A stretch of 56,719 nt of DNA from SXOA01 sp051004015 (GTDB taxonomy: Bacteria; Planctomycetota; Planctomycetia; Pirellulales; Pirellulaceae), in NCBI GenBank assembly GCA_051004015.1, contig JBPCKT010000120.1, positions 1 through 56,719 on the forward strand, in the 5' to 3' direction. Positions 33,069 through 42,088 of this stretch are shown piece by piece (position 1 is the first letter of the stretch; each line of letters begins with the position of its first letter). The notes under the pieces were generated by a model, which was given only the letters and a program-made list of their open reading frames with translations, was not told where the DNA came from and made no database searches. Position numbers and translations under genes: made by a program.

Positions 33069-33728
33069 ATGAAACGCTTCCTGGCCTGCCTCCTCCTGTT
33101 CTCTCTTGCCGCTACCCTCACCTTCGCCGAAGAGAAAAAAGATGCCAAGGACGACGGCTTCCAGACCATCTTCGACGGCAAGTCGATGGACGGCTGGAAG
33201 GTGAACGAGAACAAGGAGAGCTTCAAGCTCGCGGACGGAGCGATCGTGGCCAACGGTAATCGGAGCCATTGCTTCTATGTCGGCGCCGACAGGCCGTTCA
33301 AGAATTTCGTGCTGGAGATGGAAGTCCTGTCGAAGCCGAAGAGCAATGGCGGGGTCTTTTTCCACACCAAGTTTCAGGACACGGGTTGGCCCGAGCAGGG
33401 ACACGAATGCCAGGTGAACAACGCTCCCGACAAGGATCCGCAAAAGACCGGCGGCGTTTACAACGCCCAGAAGGTACTCGTCGCTCCGGCCAAGGATGAC
33501 ACCTGGTTCAAATACACCATCACAGTGGAAGGGAACCACGTCGTCACCAAGGTAGACGGCAAGGTCGTCGCCGAGTACACCGAGGACGCCGCCGCCATCG
33601 ACAAGGACAAGGACTCGAAACTCAAGAAAACCCAGCGTATCAACAGCGGCACCTTCGCCCTCCAGGCCCATGACCCCGGCAGCACCGTGATGTACCGCAA
33701 TATCCGGGTCAAAAGGCTCCCGGACTAA
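33069..33728 (+). CDS. Secreted DUF1080 (3-keto-disaccharide hydrolase) protein
   Basis: The 219-aa protein has a signal peptide (RFLACLLLFSLAATLTFA) and a single DUF1080 domain: IFDGKSMDGWKVNENKESF, SNGGVFFHTKFQDTGWPEQ, ECQVNNAPDKDPQKTGGVYN and FALQAHDPGSTVMYRNIRVK. The fold is concanavalin-like. Some members hydrolyse 3-keto-glycosides, while others may only bind glycans. It is about 90 bp downstream of the preceding hypothetical gene and has no obvious oxidoreductase partner nearby. Confidence 0.93.
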   Translation: MKRFLACLLLFSLAATLTFAEEKKDAKDDGFQTIFDGKSMDGWKVNENKESFKLADGAIVANGNRSHCFYVGADRPFKNFVLEMEVLSKPKSNGGVFFHTKFQDTGWPEQGHECQVNNAPDKDPQKTGGVYNAQKVLVAPAKDDTWFKYTITVEGNHVVTKVDGKVVAEYTEDAAAIDKDKDSKLKKTQRINSGTFALQAHDPGSTVMYRNIRVKRLPD

Positions 33729-33775
33729 GGGGCGTTTTCCCGGGGGACGGCCCTGTGAGAACATTAAAAGTACGA

Positions 33776-33803
33776 AGTACTCAGTACTGGGGTACTGAGT
33801 ACT
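33776..33803. repeat. Palindromic repeat of the AGTACTCAGTAC type
   Basis: AGTACTCAGTAC (33776-33787) and GTACTGAGTACT (33792-33803) are perfect inverted copies around a 4-nt loop. Other copies of this family lie at 38217-38236 (inside a coding sequence) and 54624-54655. The remaining gap to 33959 shows no gene. Confidence 0.88.
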
Positions 33804-33959
33804 AGGTACTCTGGGCTTGGTACTTGTTGCCCCCCGCTGGTCGCCGAATTATCATGAAAGCACTGTCAACTTGCGAGTTTAGCGCCGCATCCGCCAGGCG
33901 TTTGCGGTGCCGTTCCATTTCCGTACTGGGTACCACGTACTTTTTGAGGAGCGTCGTTC

Positions 33960-35147
33960 ATGGCTAGGAGCTTTTTAGCCCACTGCTTTGCGCTCGCCGC
34001 GCTGGGGGTTTGCATCCCGGCACTGCACGCGCAGGATCATTTGCTCGACGATTTGTACGGTCGTGGAGTCCACGCCTACTTTTCGCGTAACTACCAGGAT
34101 GCTCACAAGCATCTCTCGGATGCGGTGAACAGCGGCTCCAAGGACCCGCGGGTTTACTACTTCCTCGCCATGGCCGAGTCTCGACTCAACCGGCCTGACG
34201 ACGCCGCCGCTAATTTGGCGATGGCGGCCCAACTTGAATTCGGCGGCGACGAGCCCGTGCAGGTCAGCAAGGCTCTCGAACGCGTGCAAGGCGCCGAACG
34301 GTTGATGATTGAGGACACGCGGCGCAAAGCCCGCATAGCAATCCGCAACGCTTCGGAAGAGCGGGCCAAGATTCGTTACGAAAATCGGACCAAGGCCGAA
34401 GCCAGAGTGCTTCGCAATCCGCCGGCCGCGGGCATTGGCGCCGCTCCGCCGGCTGTCGTTCCTGCCGCTGGTGCCACTGTAGTGCCGGACAAGACCGATC
34501 CCTTCGGTGCGGAAGCGCCGGACCCATTGCCCGAGGCCCCTGCTGGAACCAAGCCCGCCGCGGAAGTGCCCGGCGCGGATGCCGCTGTTCCCGTAGTGCC
34601 CGCCAAGCCCGCAGCGGACGATCCTTTCGGGGAAGCTCCCGCCAAGCCGGCTGCTCCTGCCGCGAAGCCCGCGGCTCCCGCGGAAGCGGTCCCTCCGGCC
34701 AAGCCGGCCGCTGACGATCCGTTCGGTGATGCTCCTGCAAAACCGGCCGCTCCTGCTGGCGAAGCTCCCCCTGCGGAAGCTCCTGCCGGAGAAGTCAAGC
34801 CGGCCGCCGCTGTGGGTGAAGCACCCGCTGGCGGTGGCACGGGAACCATCCTCGGCAGCTTCCGCCGGGCTTTTTCCAAGGCACTTCCCGGTGAAGTGAA
34901 GGCCAAGCCGGCGGCTGAAGAAGAGACGCCGATTCCCAAGGGGGATCCGAATGCCCCCGATCCGTTCGGCGATGCCCCCGCCAAGCCCGCTGCCCCTGGA
35001 AAGGCCCCCGCCGATCCGTCTGCCGTACCGCCGCCTGCCAAGCCGGCGGCGGACGACCCCTTTGGGGATGACCCGCCAGCCAAGCCGGCGGCGCCCCCCG
35101 CCAAGCCCGGGGAGAAGGCTCCGGCCGAAGACGACCCGTTCAAGTAA
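33960..35147 (+). CDS. Secreted protein with TPR-like N-terminus and DPFG-repeat tail
   Basis: The 395-aa protein has a signal peptide (AHCFALAALGVCIPALHA). Residues about 25-110 look like a pair of TPR-type helices (AYFSRNYQDAHKHLSDAVNSG, VYYFLAMAESRLNRPDDAAAN), followed by a charged coiled segment. From about residue 155 the sequence is Pro/Ala-rich low complexity. The motif DPFG recurs about five times, mostly as PAKPAADDPFGDAPAKPAAP, and the chain ends EDDPFK. Such tails are common in planctomycete envelope proteins and are probably extended linkers. GAGGAG precedes the ATG. The gene lies upstream of the 964-aa PPC-like protein. Confidence 0.85.
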   Translation: MARSFLAHCFALAALGVCIPALHAQDHLLDDLYGRGVHAYFSRNYQDAHKHLSDAVNSGSKDPRVYYFLAMAESRLNRPDDAAANLAMAAQLEFGGDEPVQVSKALERVQGAERLMIEDTRRKARIAIRNASEERAKIRYENRTKAEARVLRNPPAAGIGAAPPAVVPAAGATVVPDKTDPFGAEAPDPLPEAPAGTKPAAEVPGADAAVPVVPAKPAADDPFGEAPAKPAAPAAKPAAPAEAVPPAKPAADDPFGDAPAKPAAPAGEAPPAEAPAGEVKPAAAVGEAPAGGGTGTILGSFRRAFSKALPGEVKAKPAAEEETPIPKGDPNAPDPFGDAPAKPAAPGKAPADPSAVPPPAKPAADDPFGDDPPAKPAAPPAKPGEKAPAEDDPFK

Positions 35148-35170
35148 TGGACGCGATCCAAGAGTAGTAC

Positions 35171-35210
35171 TCATCTCGCTCCGTGAGATGACTCTTCACG
35201 CGGAGCGTGA
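35171..35210. repeat. Two small adjacent hairpins
   Basis: TCATCTC/GAGATGA (35171-35191, 7-nt loop) and TCACGC/GCGTGA (35196-35210, 3-nt loop). The first is repeated at the end of the window (near 56637, CTCATCTCGCTCCGCGAG). It may end the upstream transcript. Confidence 0.65.
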
Positions 35211-35269
35211 GGAGCAACTATCTCCCCGCCTGTAATTCGCCCACCTCTCCGCTGGAAAGGAGTCGCCCT

Positions 35270-38164
35270 GTGACTCACGCGCTCGCCTTGAGCCGACTCT
35301 GCTGTTTTGCTATTTGTCTGGCCGCCGCGCCGCTGCTCGCCGCACCCACCATCACCAGCGTTTCCGTCCGTGGCCTGACCATTGGCCAACCCACGACCAT
35401 CGTCATCGACGGCGCGGATTTGCTGCCCGATCCGCAATTGATTCTGCCGGTGAAGATTGCCTCGCAAATGGCCAAGCCCGGCGCGACTGCCAATCACGTG
35501 GAATTCGATGTAATTCTGGATGCCAGCGCAGCGCCCGGTATCTATCTCCTGCGTCTGGCCAGTGGCAAGGGCATTTCCAGCCCGCTGGCGGTTGGTGTCG
35601 ACAAGCTGCCTCAGGTCGCGTTCGCGCCGCAAATCGCTTTCCTTCCCGTTGCCATGCACGGCAGCCTGGCGGGTCCGCAGGTGCTCAAAACGACGTTCAC
35701 CGGAACCAAGGGGACCAATATCGTCATCGATTGCGAGGCCCAGCGCCTGGGGAGCAACCTCAAGCCGGTGGTCCGCCTGTACAACGAGCGGGGGACGCAG
35801 CTCGCTTGGAGCGCGCCCAAAACGTCCATTGGCGGCGACGCCCGCTGCGTGCTGGCGCTGCCCGCGGACGGGACGTACGCCCTGGAAGTTCACGATCAAC
35901 TCTATCGCGCGGGAATGCCCGCCTTTTTCCGCCTGAAAGTTGGTGCGCTGCAATACGCGGACATCTCCTTTCCGCTCGCGGTTTCCCCCGCCTCCAAGTC
36001 GCCGCTCAAGTTCGTCGGGACCAATCTGACCGCGACCGCGGAGCTGGATGCCACCGCCGCCGCTTATCCTGGCGAACGCGGAGCCTCGCTTCCCGCGGCG
36101 GACCAGTTCACCGGTGCTGCTCCCCGTGTCATGGTGAGCGATCATCCCGAGCACGTGGAAACGCCGCCCGCCGCCGGGCAATTGCAGGCGCTGGGGGCCA
36201 GCCCGGTCGGCGTCAGCGGCGCGATTTCCGTGCCGGGGGAAGAGGACAAGTATCTGCTGGACGTGACTCCGGGACAGAACCTCCGTTTCACCGTCACCAG
36301 TCATCGCTTGGGGACGCCGCTGGATGGCGTCCTTTCGATTCGCAACGAGCAAGGGGCTCAGCTTGCCACCAATGACGACCAGCCCAATTCCAGCGACCCG
36401 GGGCTGGACTTCGTCGTCCCGGCCGGCGTGATGAAGTTGCAACTGGCCTTGGCGGACATGCAGAAAAAGGGTGGAGCCGACTTTGTTTACCGGATTGAAG
36501 TCGTGGACCTGGGCCGGCCTGATTTTGACCTCTCCGTCGATGCCGCCAGCCTCAACATTCCGGCCGGAGCGACGCAAATCATCCCGGTGGAAATCGAACG
36601 CCGCAACTATGGTGGCGTGATTGAACTGGCCGTCAGCGGTTTGCCGTCGGAAGTGAAGGTGGAAGGGACGAAGGTTCCCGCGGGAGCCGCCATCGCGATT
36701 CTGTCTCTCACCGCTCCGGCGAATTTCAAGGCGGCTGGAGTAGTGCGGATTGTCGGCAAGGCCATGGACATTCCGGCGCCCCTCGTTCGCGTGGCCCGGA
36801 CGGAAGACGTGGCGGGGGGGAAGTACCAGCCGCAGTTTTTGGATGAAGTTGGTCTGTCGGTCGCGGAGCCCTCGCCGTTTGGCATCGTTTGGGCGGGGAC
36901 CAGCGAGGACAAGCTTCCCATCGGCAGCAAACTGGCCGCCAATGTGCAATTCACGCGGGCCGCGGGAGTCGCCGGCAACATCCGTCTGAAGCTCGTCTCC
37001 ACTCAGCCGATGCCGCAGAAGAAGGCGGAACAGCCGCCGCCCGATAAGCGCCGCCGGGGAAAACAGTTCAAAGTGGCCACCGTGGATGACGTGGATCGTT
37101 CCCTTCGCCTGGAAGGCATGCCCCTGTTTGCCGCCGACAAGGCCGAAGGAGTCGTCAATATTCTCGTCCCCGGCGATTTGCCCCAGCATCCGTGGGATGT
37201 GGCTCTCGTCGCGGAGCTGCTCGGCCCGGACAATCAAGCGGTCATCGCCCGCGTCGCCGCGCCCGCTCGCACGCTGCCGACTTCCGTTCCTTTCACGTTG
37301 GAATTGACAAGCGCCCCGAAGGTCGATGGCAAAGCCGGGGTGGGAGAGACCGGCAAGTTCGTCGGCAAGCTCAACCGCCTCGGCGGATTCAGTCAGCCGG
37401 TGACGGTGACGCTGGGGAACTTGCCCAAGGAATATCCGGCTCCCAAGGTGGTCGTCGCCGGCGACAAGACCGATTTCGAATTGGTCGTCACGTTCCCCTA
37501 TGGCGCGAAGCCGATGGAGCTCAAGGACGCAAAACTGCTCGGTCTGATTGATCCCGCCAAGCCGGACTCGATTCGCAGCAACGAAGTAGCCGTCGTCGTC
37601 AACGTCGTCCCCGGCGAGAAGCCCCCGGCCGAGCCGCCGAAGGAGATTTTTGAGGATGACGAGAAGTTCGTGGCCCTGCTGACGGAAGGTGGCGGGCAGG
37701 CGACCATCGAGCCGGCGGATAAGGTGTCGGGCAAAGCATCCGTCAAAGTCACGCCGGACCAGAAGTTCAATCCGAACCTGCCGGGACTGCAGGTCAAGGT
37801 CCGTGAGAATCCCGCTGCAGGCGAATTCCGGTACATCCGCTTCGCCTGGAAGAAGAAGGGGGGCGCGGCCATCTGCCTGCAGCTTAATCATGACGGAACC
37901 TTCGGACCCGGCGGCAGCGGCAAGGAAGGGGCCAAGTTCCGCTACCACAGCGGCCCGGCGGAAGTCTACGGCGGCTCACTGGCCGTCGGCGACAAGCTCC
38001 CCGAAGGCTTCGTGGTCGTGACACGCGACCTGTTCGCCGATTTCGGCGAGTTCACGCTCAACGGCATCGCCCTGTCGGCGGTGGATGGGGAGTTTGCCTT
38101 GTTCGACCAGATTTATCTGGGGAAGAACATGGGGGACTTTGAGTTGATCAAGCCGGCGCCGTAG
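35270..38164 (+). CDS. Large secreted PPC-domain-like protein
   Basis: The 964-aa protein starts at GTG 35270 with AAGGAG 7 bp upstream. An in-frame ATG at 35207 would add a non-signal-like extension. After a signal peptide (LCCFAICLAAAPLLAAP) come an IPT/TIG-like beta domain (ITSVSVRGLTIGQPTTIVIDG) and segments of the bacterial pre-peptidase (PPC) type. One example is the block near residue 310 (VSGAISVPGEEDKYLLDVTPG). The last 170 residues form a separate beta domain with DQKFNPNLPGLQVKVRENP. No protease domain is present. It is probably an envelope or extracellular binding protein of a planctomycete-specific family. Confidence 0.85.
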   Translation: MTHALALSRLCCFAICLAAAPLLAAPTITSVSVRGLTIGQPTTIVIDGADLLPDPQLILPVKIASQMAKPGATANHVEFDVILDASAAPGIYLLRLASGKGISSPLAVGVDKLPQVAFAPQIAFLPVAMHGSLAGPQVLKTTFTGTKGTNIVIDCEAQRLGSNLKPVVRLYNERGTQLAWSAPKTSIGGDARCVLALPADGTYALEVHDQLYRAGMPAFFRLKVGALQYADISFPLAVSPASKSPLKFVGTNLTATAELDATAAAYPGERGASLPAADQFTGAAPRVMVSDHPEHVETPPAAGQLQALGASPVGVSGAISVPGEEDKYLLDVTPGQNLRFTVTSHRLGTPLDGVLSIRNEQGAQLATNDDQPNSSDPGLDFVVPAGVMKLQLALADMQKKGGADFVYRIEVVDLGRPDFDLSVDAASLNIPAGATQIIPVEIERRNYGGVIELAVSGLPSEVKVEGTKVPAGAAIAILSLTAPANFKAAGVVRIVGKAMDIPAPLVRVARTEDVAGGKYQPQFLDEVGLSVAEPSPFGIVWAGTSEDKLPIGSKLAANVQFTRAAGVAGNIRLKLVSTQPMPQKKAEQPPPDKRRRGKQFKVATVDDVDRSLRLEGMPLFAADKAEGVVNILVPGDLPQHPWDVALVAELLGPDNQAVIARVAAPARTLPTSVPFTLELTSAPKVDGKAGVGETGKFVGKLNRLGGFSQPVTVTLGNLPKEYPAPKVVVAGDKTDFELVVTFPYGAKPMELKDAKLLGLIDPAKPDSIRSNEVAVVVNVVPGEKPPAEPPKEIFEDDEKFVALLTEGGGQATIEPADKVSGKASVKVTPDQKFNPNLPGLQVKVRENPAAGEFRYIRFAWKKKGGAAICLQLNHDGTFGPGGSGKEGAKFRYHSGPAEVYGGSLAVGDKLPEGFVVVTRDLFADFGEFTLNGIALSAVDGEFALFDQIYLGKNMGDFELIKPAP

Positions 38165-38173
38165 GGAGTGAAC

Positions 38174-39736
38174 GTGAACGTTGCAGTCGAGTGTAGCGAT
38201 GTTGTACGCAGTACCAAGTACTCAGTACTGAGTACTCAGTACTCTCGGCTGCTCTCCTCACTCCTTCTCTCCATCTCTCTTTCTCTCCTTCTTCCCGGCC
38301 CCGCCGTCGCCAAAGACTCCCGCCCGAACATCCTGTTCATCATGTCGGACGACCACGGCTACCAGGCGATCAGCGCTTATGGGAGCAAGGTCAACAAGAC
38401 GCCGAACATTGACCGGCTGGCGAAGGAGGGGATGCGGCTGGACCGGTGCTTTGTAACGAACTCGATTTGCGGGCCGGCTCGGGCGGTGATCCTGACCGGA
38501 AAGTACAGCCATCTCAACGGCTACACCGTGAACGAGAAGGTTTTTGACGGCCGGCAGCAGACGGTGCCTAAGCTCTTGCAAGCCGCCGGCTATCAAACGG
38601 CTGTGATCGGCAAGTGGCACCTGGGGAGCGACCCGACCGGTTTTGACCACTGGCACATCCTGCAAGGGCAGGGGCCGTACTACAACCCGGCGATGAAGAC
38701 CCCCAAGGGGATCGTGAAGCACACCGGCTACACCACCGAGATCATCACCGACCTCACGCTCGACTGGCTGGAAAAAGGGCGCGACCAGGAGAAGCCGTTC
38801 TTCCTGATGTACCAGCACAAGGCCCCGCATCGCAACTGGCAGCCGGGGGCGAAATACCTGGACCATTACAAGGACGCGGAAATCCCCGAGCCGCCGACGC
38901 TGTTTGACGACTACTCCGGCCGGGCTTCCCCGGCATCCAAGCAGAAGATGTCGATCGCCAGCGACCTGACCGACGACGACCTGAAGCTCACGCCGCCGAA
39001 AGGGCTGAACCCCGAGCAGCTCGCGGCATTCACGAAGGCTTACGAGGAGGAGAATGAATTTCTGAAGCGGGCCCGCTTCACGAAGGAAGGGTTCATCAAG
39101 TGGAAATATCAGCGGTACGTGAAGGACTATCTCCGCTGCATCGACGCCGTGGACGACAACGTCGGCCGCGTGCTCGACTACCTCGATAAGTCCGGCCTGG
39201 CCGAGAACACGGTCGTCGTCTACACCTCCGACCAGGGCTGGTATCTGGGCGAGCACGGCTGGTTCGACAAGCGATGGATGTACGAGGAGTCCTTCCGCAC
39301 GCCGCTGCTCGTCCGCTGGCCCGGCAAGATCAAGCCGGGGAGCGTGAAGAGCGACATGACCATGAACCTCGACTTCGCCGAGACCTTCCTGGAGATCGCT
39401 GGGGCCAAAATCCCCGCGGACATGCAGGGAAAGAGTCTGGTCCCGCTGCTCACCGGCCAAACGCCGGCGGACTGGCGGAAGAGCGTCTATTACCATTACT
39501 ACGAATTCCCGCAGCCGCACCACGTCCACCCCCATTACGGCATCCGCACCGAGCGCTACAAGCTGATCCACTTCTACACGATCGACGAGTGGGAGCTGTT
39601 TGACCTGGAGAAAGACCCGCAGGAGATGAAGAGCATCTATGCGGAGGAGAGTAGCCAGCAAGTGGTGGCGGAATTGAAGAAGGGGCTGGAGGATTTGCGA
39701 AAGGAGTACAGGGACGATGGGACGGTTGCCAAGTGA
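38174..39736 (+). CDS. Secreted type I sulfatase
   Basis: The 520-aa arylsulfatase-family protein hydrolyses sulfate esters, in planctomycetes usually of sulfated polysaccharides. RPNILFIMSDDHGYQAIS supplies the first metal aspartates. CGPARAVILTGKY is the formylglycine site, C-x-P-x-R with Ala at the fourth position. GKWHLG and YTSDQGWYLGEHGWFDKRW complete the active site. The GTG at 38174 follows AGGGAG by 5 bp; GTG at 38168 is an alternative. The N-terminus before the hydrophobic signal segment reads TKYSVLSTQYS, which is a palindromic intergenic repeat translated in frame. No functional formylglycine-generating enzyme is adjacent. Confidence 0.95.
   Translation: MNVAVECSDVVRSTKYSVLSTQYSRLLSSLLLSISLSLLLPGPAVAKDSRPNILFIMSDDHGYQAISAYGSKVNKTPNIDRLAKEGMRLDRCFVTNSICGPARAVILTGKYSHLNGYTVNEKVFDGRQQTVPKLLQAAGYQTAVIGKWHLGSDPTGFDHWHILQGQGPYYNPAMKTPKGIVKHTGYTTEIITDLTLDWLEKGRDQEKPFFLMYQHKAPHRNWQPGAKYLDHYKDAEIPEPPTLFDDYSGRASPASKQKMSIASDLTDDDLKLTPPKGLNPEQLAAFTKAYEEENEFLKRARFTKEGFIKWKYQRYVKDYLRCIDAVDDNVGRVLDYLDKSGLAENTVVVYTSDQGWYLGEHGWFDKRWMYEESFRTPLLVRWPGKIKPGSVKSDMTMNLDFAETFLEIAGAKIPADMQGKSLVPLLTGQTPADWRKSVYYHYYEFPQPHHVHPHYGIRTERYKLIHFYTIDEWELFDLEKDPQEMKSIYAEESSQQVVAELKKGLEDLRKEYRDDGTVAK
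38217..38236. repeat. 20-bp perfect palindrome inside the sulfatase coding sequence
   Basis: AGTACTCAGTACTGAGTACT equals its own reverse complement. It belongs to the intergenic repeat family seen at 33776 and 54624. Here it is read as part of the sulfatase pre-signal peptide region. Confidence 0.9.
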
Positions 39737-39739
39737 CGG

Positions 39740-40369
39740 CTAATTCCGATAATCCTGAAAGTCATCAATGGGGGCGTCAAAATCGGGGGAAATCGAGAGA
39801 ACACTCCCACGCAAGGCGCCCAATTGCCGTGGGGGATTCTTGAGTTGCGGATAAATCTCTCCTTCATACCTCAGCATCTCTCCAATCAGCGGAAACATGA
39901 GCTGCACCTTCGCGTGCCAGCCATGCTGAAGCGGAGTCACCACCGCCAGGACACTGGGGGCGATCCATAGCGGCAGAGGAATTCCCAGCAACCAGACTCT
40001 CTTGCAAACGAAGTGCATCCCGCCATCGACGATTTCCAGGTGAATGCCGAAGGTCACAGGGCCGGATCGCTCCAGCAGCAAATGTTGCCAGGACCATTGC
40101 CAGGTGGCCATCCGAAACTTGCCGAACGAGCGGACCCATTTCTCGGCATTCTTGATCGTTGCCACAGTCAGAATCGTCGGCACATTCTCCGCGGCAGCCG
40201 GCATGCCGAGCAGCGACCCCAGGAGCCGCTTGAAGAGTTGCGGCGGGCGGATGATGCGGAAGGTCCCCTCGGCGCGAACTTCTGACCGCCCATGAAATTC
40301 CCGAAGCAGCGGATGAAGCTGCTGGTAGCGTTCGCCCAGGACTCGCTGATAGAGGGACTGGTTTTCCAT
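39740..40369 (-). CDS. DUF4166 domain protein
   Basis: The 209-aa protein begins SLYQRVLGERYQQLHPLLREF, the usual start of DUF4166 domains. It continues with GTFRIIRPPQLFKRLLGSLLGM, WQWSWQHLLLERSGPVTFG and PLWIAPSVLAVV. The domain is often found alone or fused to saccharopine-reductase-like or membrane proteins; its function is unknown. The gene starts 8 bp after the stop codon of the FGE-like/SMP-30 gene, so the two are probably one transcript. Its stop codon is 3 bp from that of the convergent sulfatase. Confidence 0.85.
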   Translation of the reverse strand: MENQSLYQRVLGERYQQLHPLLREFHGRSEVRAEGTFRIIRPPQLFKRLLGSLLGMPAAAENVPTILTVATIKNAEKWVRSFGKFRMATWQWSWQHLLLERSGPVTFGIHLEIVDGGMHFVCKRVWLLGIPLPLWIAPSVLAVVTPLQHGWHAKVQLMFPLIGEMLRYEGEIYPQLKNPPRQLGALRGSVLSISPDFDAPIDDFQDYRN

Positions 40370-40377
40370 CGGCGAAA

Positions 40378-42030
40378 CTACTTCAGCTTCACCACGTGAA
40401 AACCTTTGGCTTTCAGCTTGATCCGGAACAAGCCGTACTTGGGGCCGATTTCCGCGCCGCGGGCGGCGGCGGAGGTGATGTAGAGCGTGCCCGAGTCGTC
40501 GCCCCCGCCGAAGACGCAGTTGGTGGGGTCGCCGGGCGTGGGGATCATGGCGAGCTGCTTGCCGCTGGAGCTGAAGACGTAAATGCCCGCCTTATCCCCG
40601 GTGCCGGCGGTGGCGTAGATGTTGCCGGCGGTGTCCAGCGTCATCCCGTCGATGCCGCGGCCGGTGACGAAATCGTGCAGGACCTTCTTATTCGTCAACT
40701 TGCCCGGCAGCTCGATGTCGAACGAGAGCAGTTGCCGGTTTCCTTCGCCGTTGTTGTCGGAAACGTAAATGTGCTTGCCGTCCGGAGAGACAAGGATGCC
40801 GTTGGGCTTTTGCAAATCTCGGGTGGCGACGGTCGTGGTCCCATCGGGCTTCACGAAGAACACCGCTTCGAAATCGAGCTCGCGGGGCTCTTTACCGACG
40901 TAGCGCGGGTCGCTGAAATAGACGTTTCCTTCGCTATCGATGGCCAGGTCGTTGGGGCTGTTGAATTTCTTCCCTTCCAACCCGGCGGAGAGCGTTTTCA
41001 CCTCCCCTTCCTTGCCACCCTGGATGCCGCTGGTGATGGAGATCCGCCGGTTGCCGCCGGTGTTCGCTCCCTCGGCGGCGATCAGCTCTCCCTTTGGATT
41101 GAACATCAGGCCGTTGGACCGCCCGCTCGGCTTGCGGAAGACTTCGGTCTTACCGCTCTTGGGATCATAGCGATAAATGGCGTTGCCGATGTCGGAGAAG
41201 AAAATCGAGCCGTCGGGCGCCAGGGCCGGCCCTTCCGTGAATTCCCCTTCCGCCCAGAGCAGCTCCAGCTTGCTCCCCGCGGGAACGATCGGCTCCGCGG
41301 GTTTCTCTTCTGCTACTGCACAAAGCACGCATCGCAGGCCGACGGCATCGTCCTGCAAGTCGGCCTTCTCCACGCGGCGATAGCTGCTGGTGAGCTTGTC
41401 GGTAGTGTCTTTCCAACTGCCGCCGCGAAGCACGCTCTGACCTTCTCCCGCGCCCTCAGCAATCGTCCATTCCCACAGATAGCCGTGAACGTCGTACAGC
41501 CCCCAGCCGTTCGGCTTCTTCGCTCCCACCGGCGGGTCATTCCCGGAAGCGTTTCCGGTATGCCAGGCGTAGTCGTTGATATCTATCGCATCGTCGCCAA
41601 AGGAGTACTTCGTCGTTGTCCCGCCTCGCGCCGTATATTCCCATTCCTCTTCCGTCGGCAGCCGAATCTCTTCGCCGGATTCAATCAACTTTGCCGCGCG
41701 CATCAGCTCGGTGGCCTTCTTGCAGAAGGCGTTGGCTTCCGCCAGCGAAAGCATCTCGACAGAGTTCCGTTTCCCCTTCCACTTGCTGGGGTTGCTCCCC
41801 AGCACGGCCTCCCACAGGTTCTGCGGGACTTCGTATTTGGCGATCTGGAACTTTCGGCCCAGAGTGACTTCGCGGACTTTTTCCCCTTCACCCATTTTGA
41901 AGGACTTGGGGAATTTCCCCTCCCCCGGCGTGACGGCGATGAACTCCTCGCGGAAGGTCTTGAGGAGCGCGGTCTGTTCCGCAGAAGGTTCGCCGACGGC
42001 TAGCAATGAAATGACGAGAGCGGCAAGCAT
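40378..42030 (-). CDS. FGE-sulfatase-like domain fused to SMP-30/gluconolactonase propeller
   Basis: The 550-aa protein has a signal-like N-terminus (MLAALVISLLAVGEPSA). Residues about 35-235 form a formylglycine-generating-enzyme-like domain: FQIAKYEVPQNLWEAVLGSNP, RLPTEEEWEYTARGG, GLYDVHGYLWEWT and SVLRGGSWKDTTDKLTSSYR. In true FGE the last block holds an active Cys pair; here neither is present. Residues about 255-545 form an SMP-30/gluconolactonase beta-propeller (FTEGPALAPDGSIFFSDIG, SNGLMFNPKGELIAAEG, PNGILVSPDGKHIYVSDN), which may hydrolyse sugar lactones. It lies near, but convergent to, a sulfatase. Confidence 0.9.
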   Translation of the reverse strand: MLAALVISLLAVGEPSAEQTALLKTFREEFIAVTPGEGKFPKSFKMGEGEKVREVTLGRKFQIAKYEVPQNLWEAVLGSNPSKWKGKRNSVEMLSLAEANAFCKKATELMRAAKLIESGEEIRLPTEEEWEYTARGGTTTKYSFGDDAIDINDYAWHTGNASGNDPPVGAKKPNGWGLYDVHGYLWEWTIAEGAGEGQSVLRGGSWKDTTDKLTSSYRRVEKADLQDDAVGLRCVLCAVAEEKPAEPIVPAGSKLELLWAEGEFTEGPALAPDGSIFFSDIGNAIYRYDPKSGKTEVFRKPSGRSNGLMFNPKGELIAAEGANTGGNRRISITSGIQGGKEGEVKTLSAGLEGKKFNSPNDLAIDSEGNVYFSDPRYVGKEPRELDFEAVFFVKPDGTTTVATRDLQKPNGILVSPDGKHIYVSDNNGEGNRQLLSFDIELPGKLTNKKVLHDFVTGRGIDGMTLDTAGNIYATAGTGDKAGIYVFSSSGKQLAMIPTPGDPTNCVFGGGDDSGTLYITSAAARGAEIGPKYGLFRIKLKAKGFHVVKLK

Positions 42031-42050
42031 GATTGGCTCCTGAAATGCAT

Positions 42051-42068
42051 CGCCGCGTGGACGCGGCG
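42051..42068. repeat. Small palindrome upstream of the FGE-like gene
   Basis: CGCCGCGT-GG-ACGCGGCG is a perfect 8-bp inverted repeat in the 58-bp gap between floA and the FGE-like gene. It is part of a REP-like element. Confidence 0.7.
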
Positions 42069-42088
42069 GCTAAGCTCTTGAGGCAGTG

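Noticed and set aside
33776..33803. Operator for the downstream DPFG-repeat gene
   Set aside because: The AGTACT palindrome recurs in unrelated places, including inside a coding sequence, so it behaves as an interspersed repeat.
35171..37948. 925-codon minus-strand ORF
   Set aside because: Antisense to the 964-aa PPC-like protein, which has a signal peptide, Shine-Dalgarno and domain pattern. The shadow has none.
39740..42030. Sulfatase-maturation operon next to the sulfatase
   Set aside because: The FGE-like domain lacks the active cysteines and the genes are convergent with the sulfatase.
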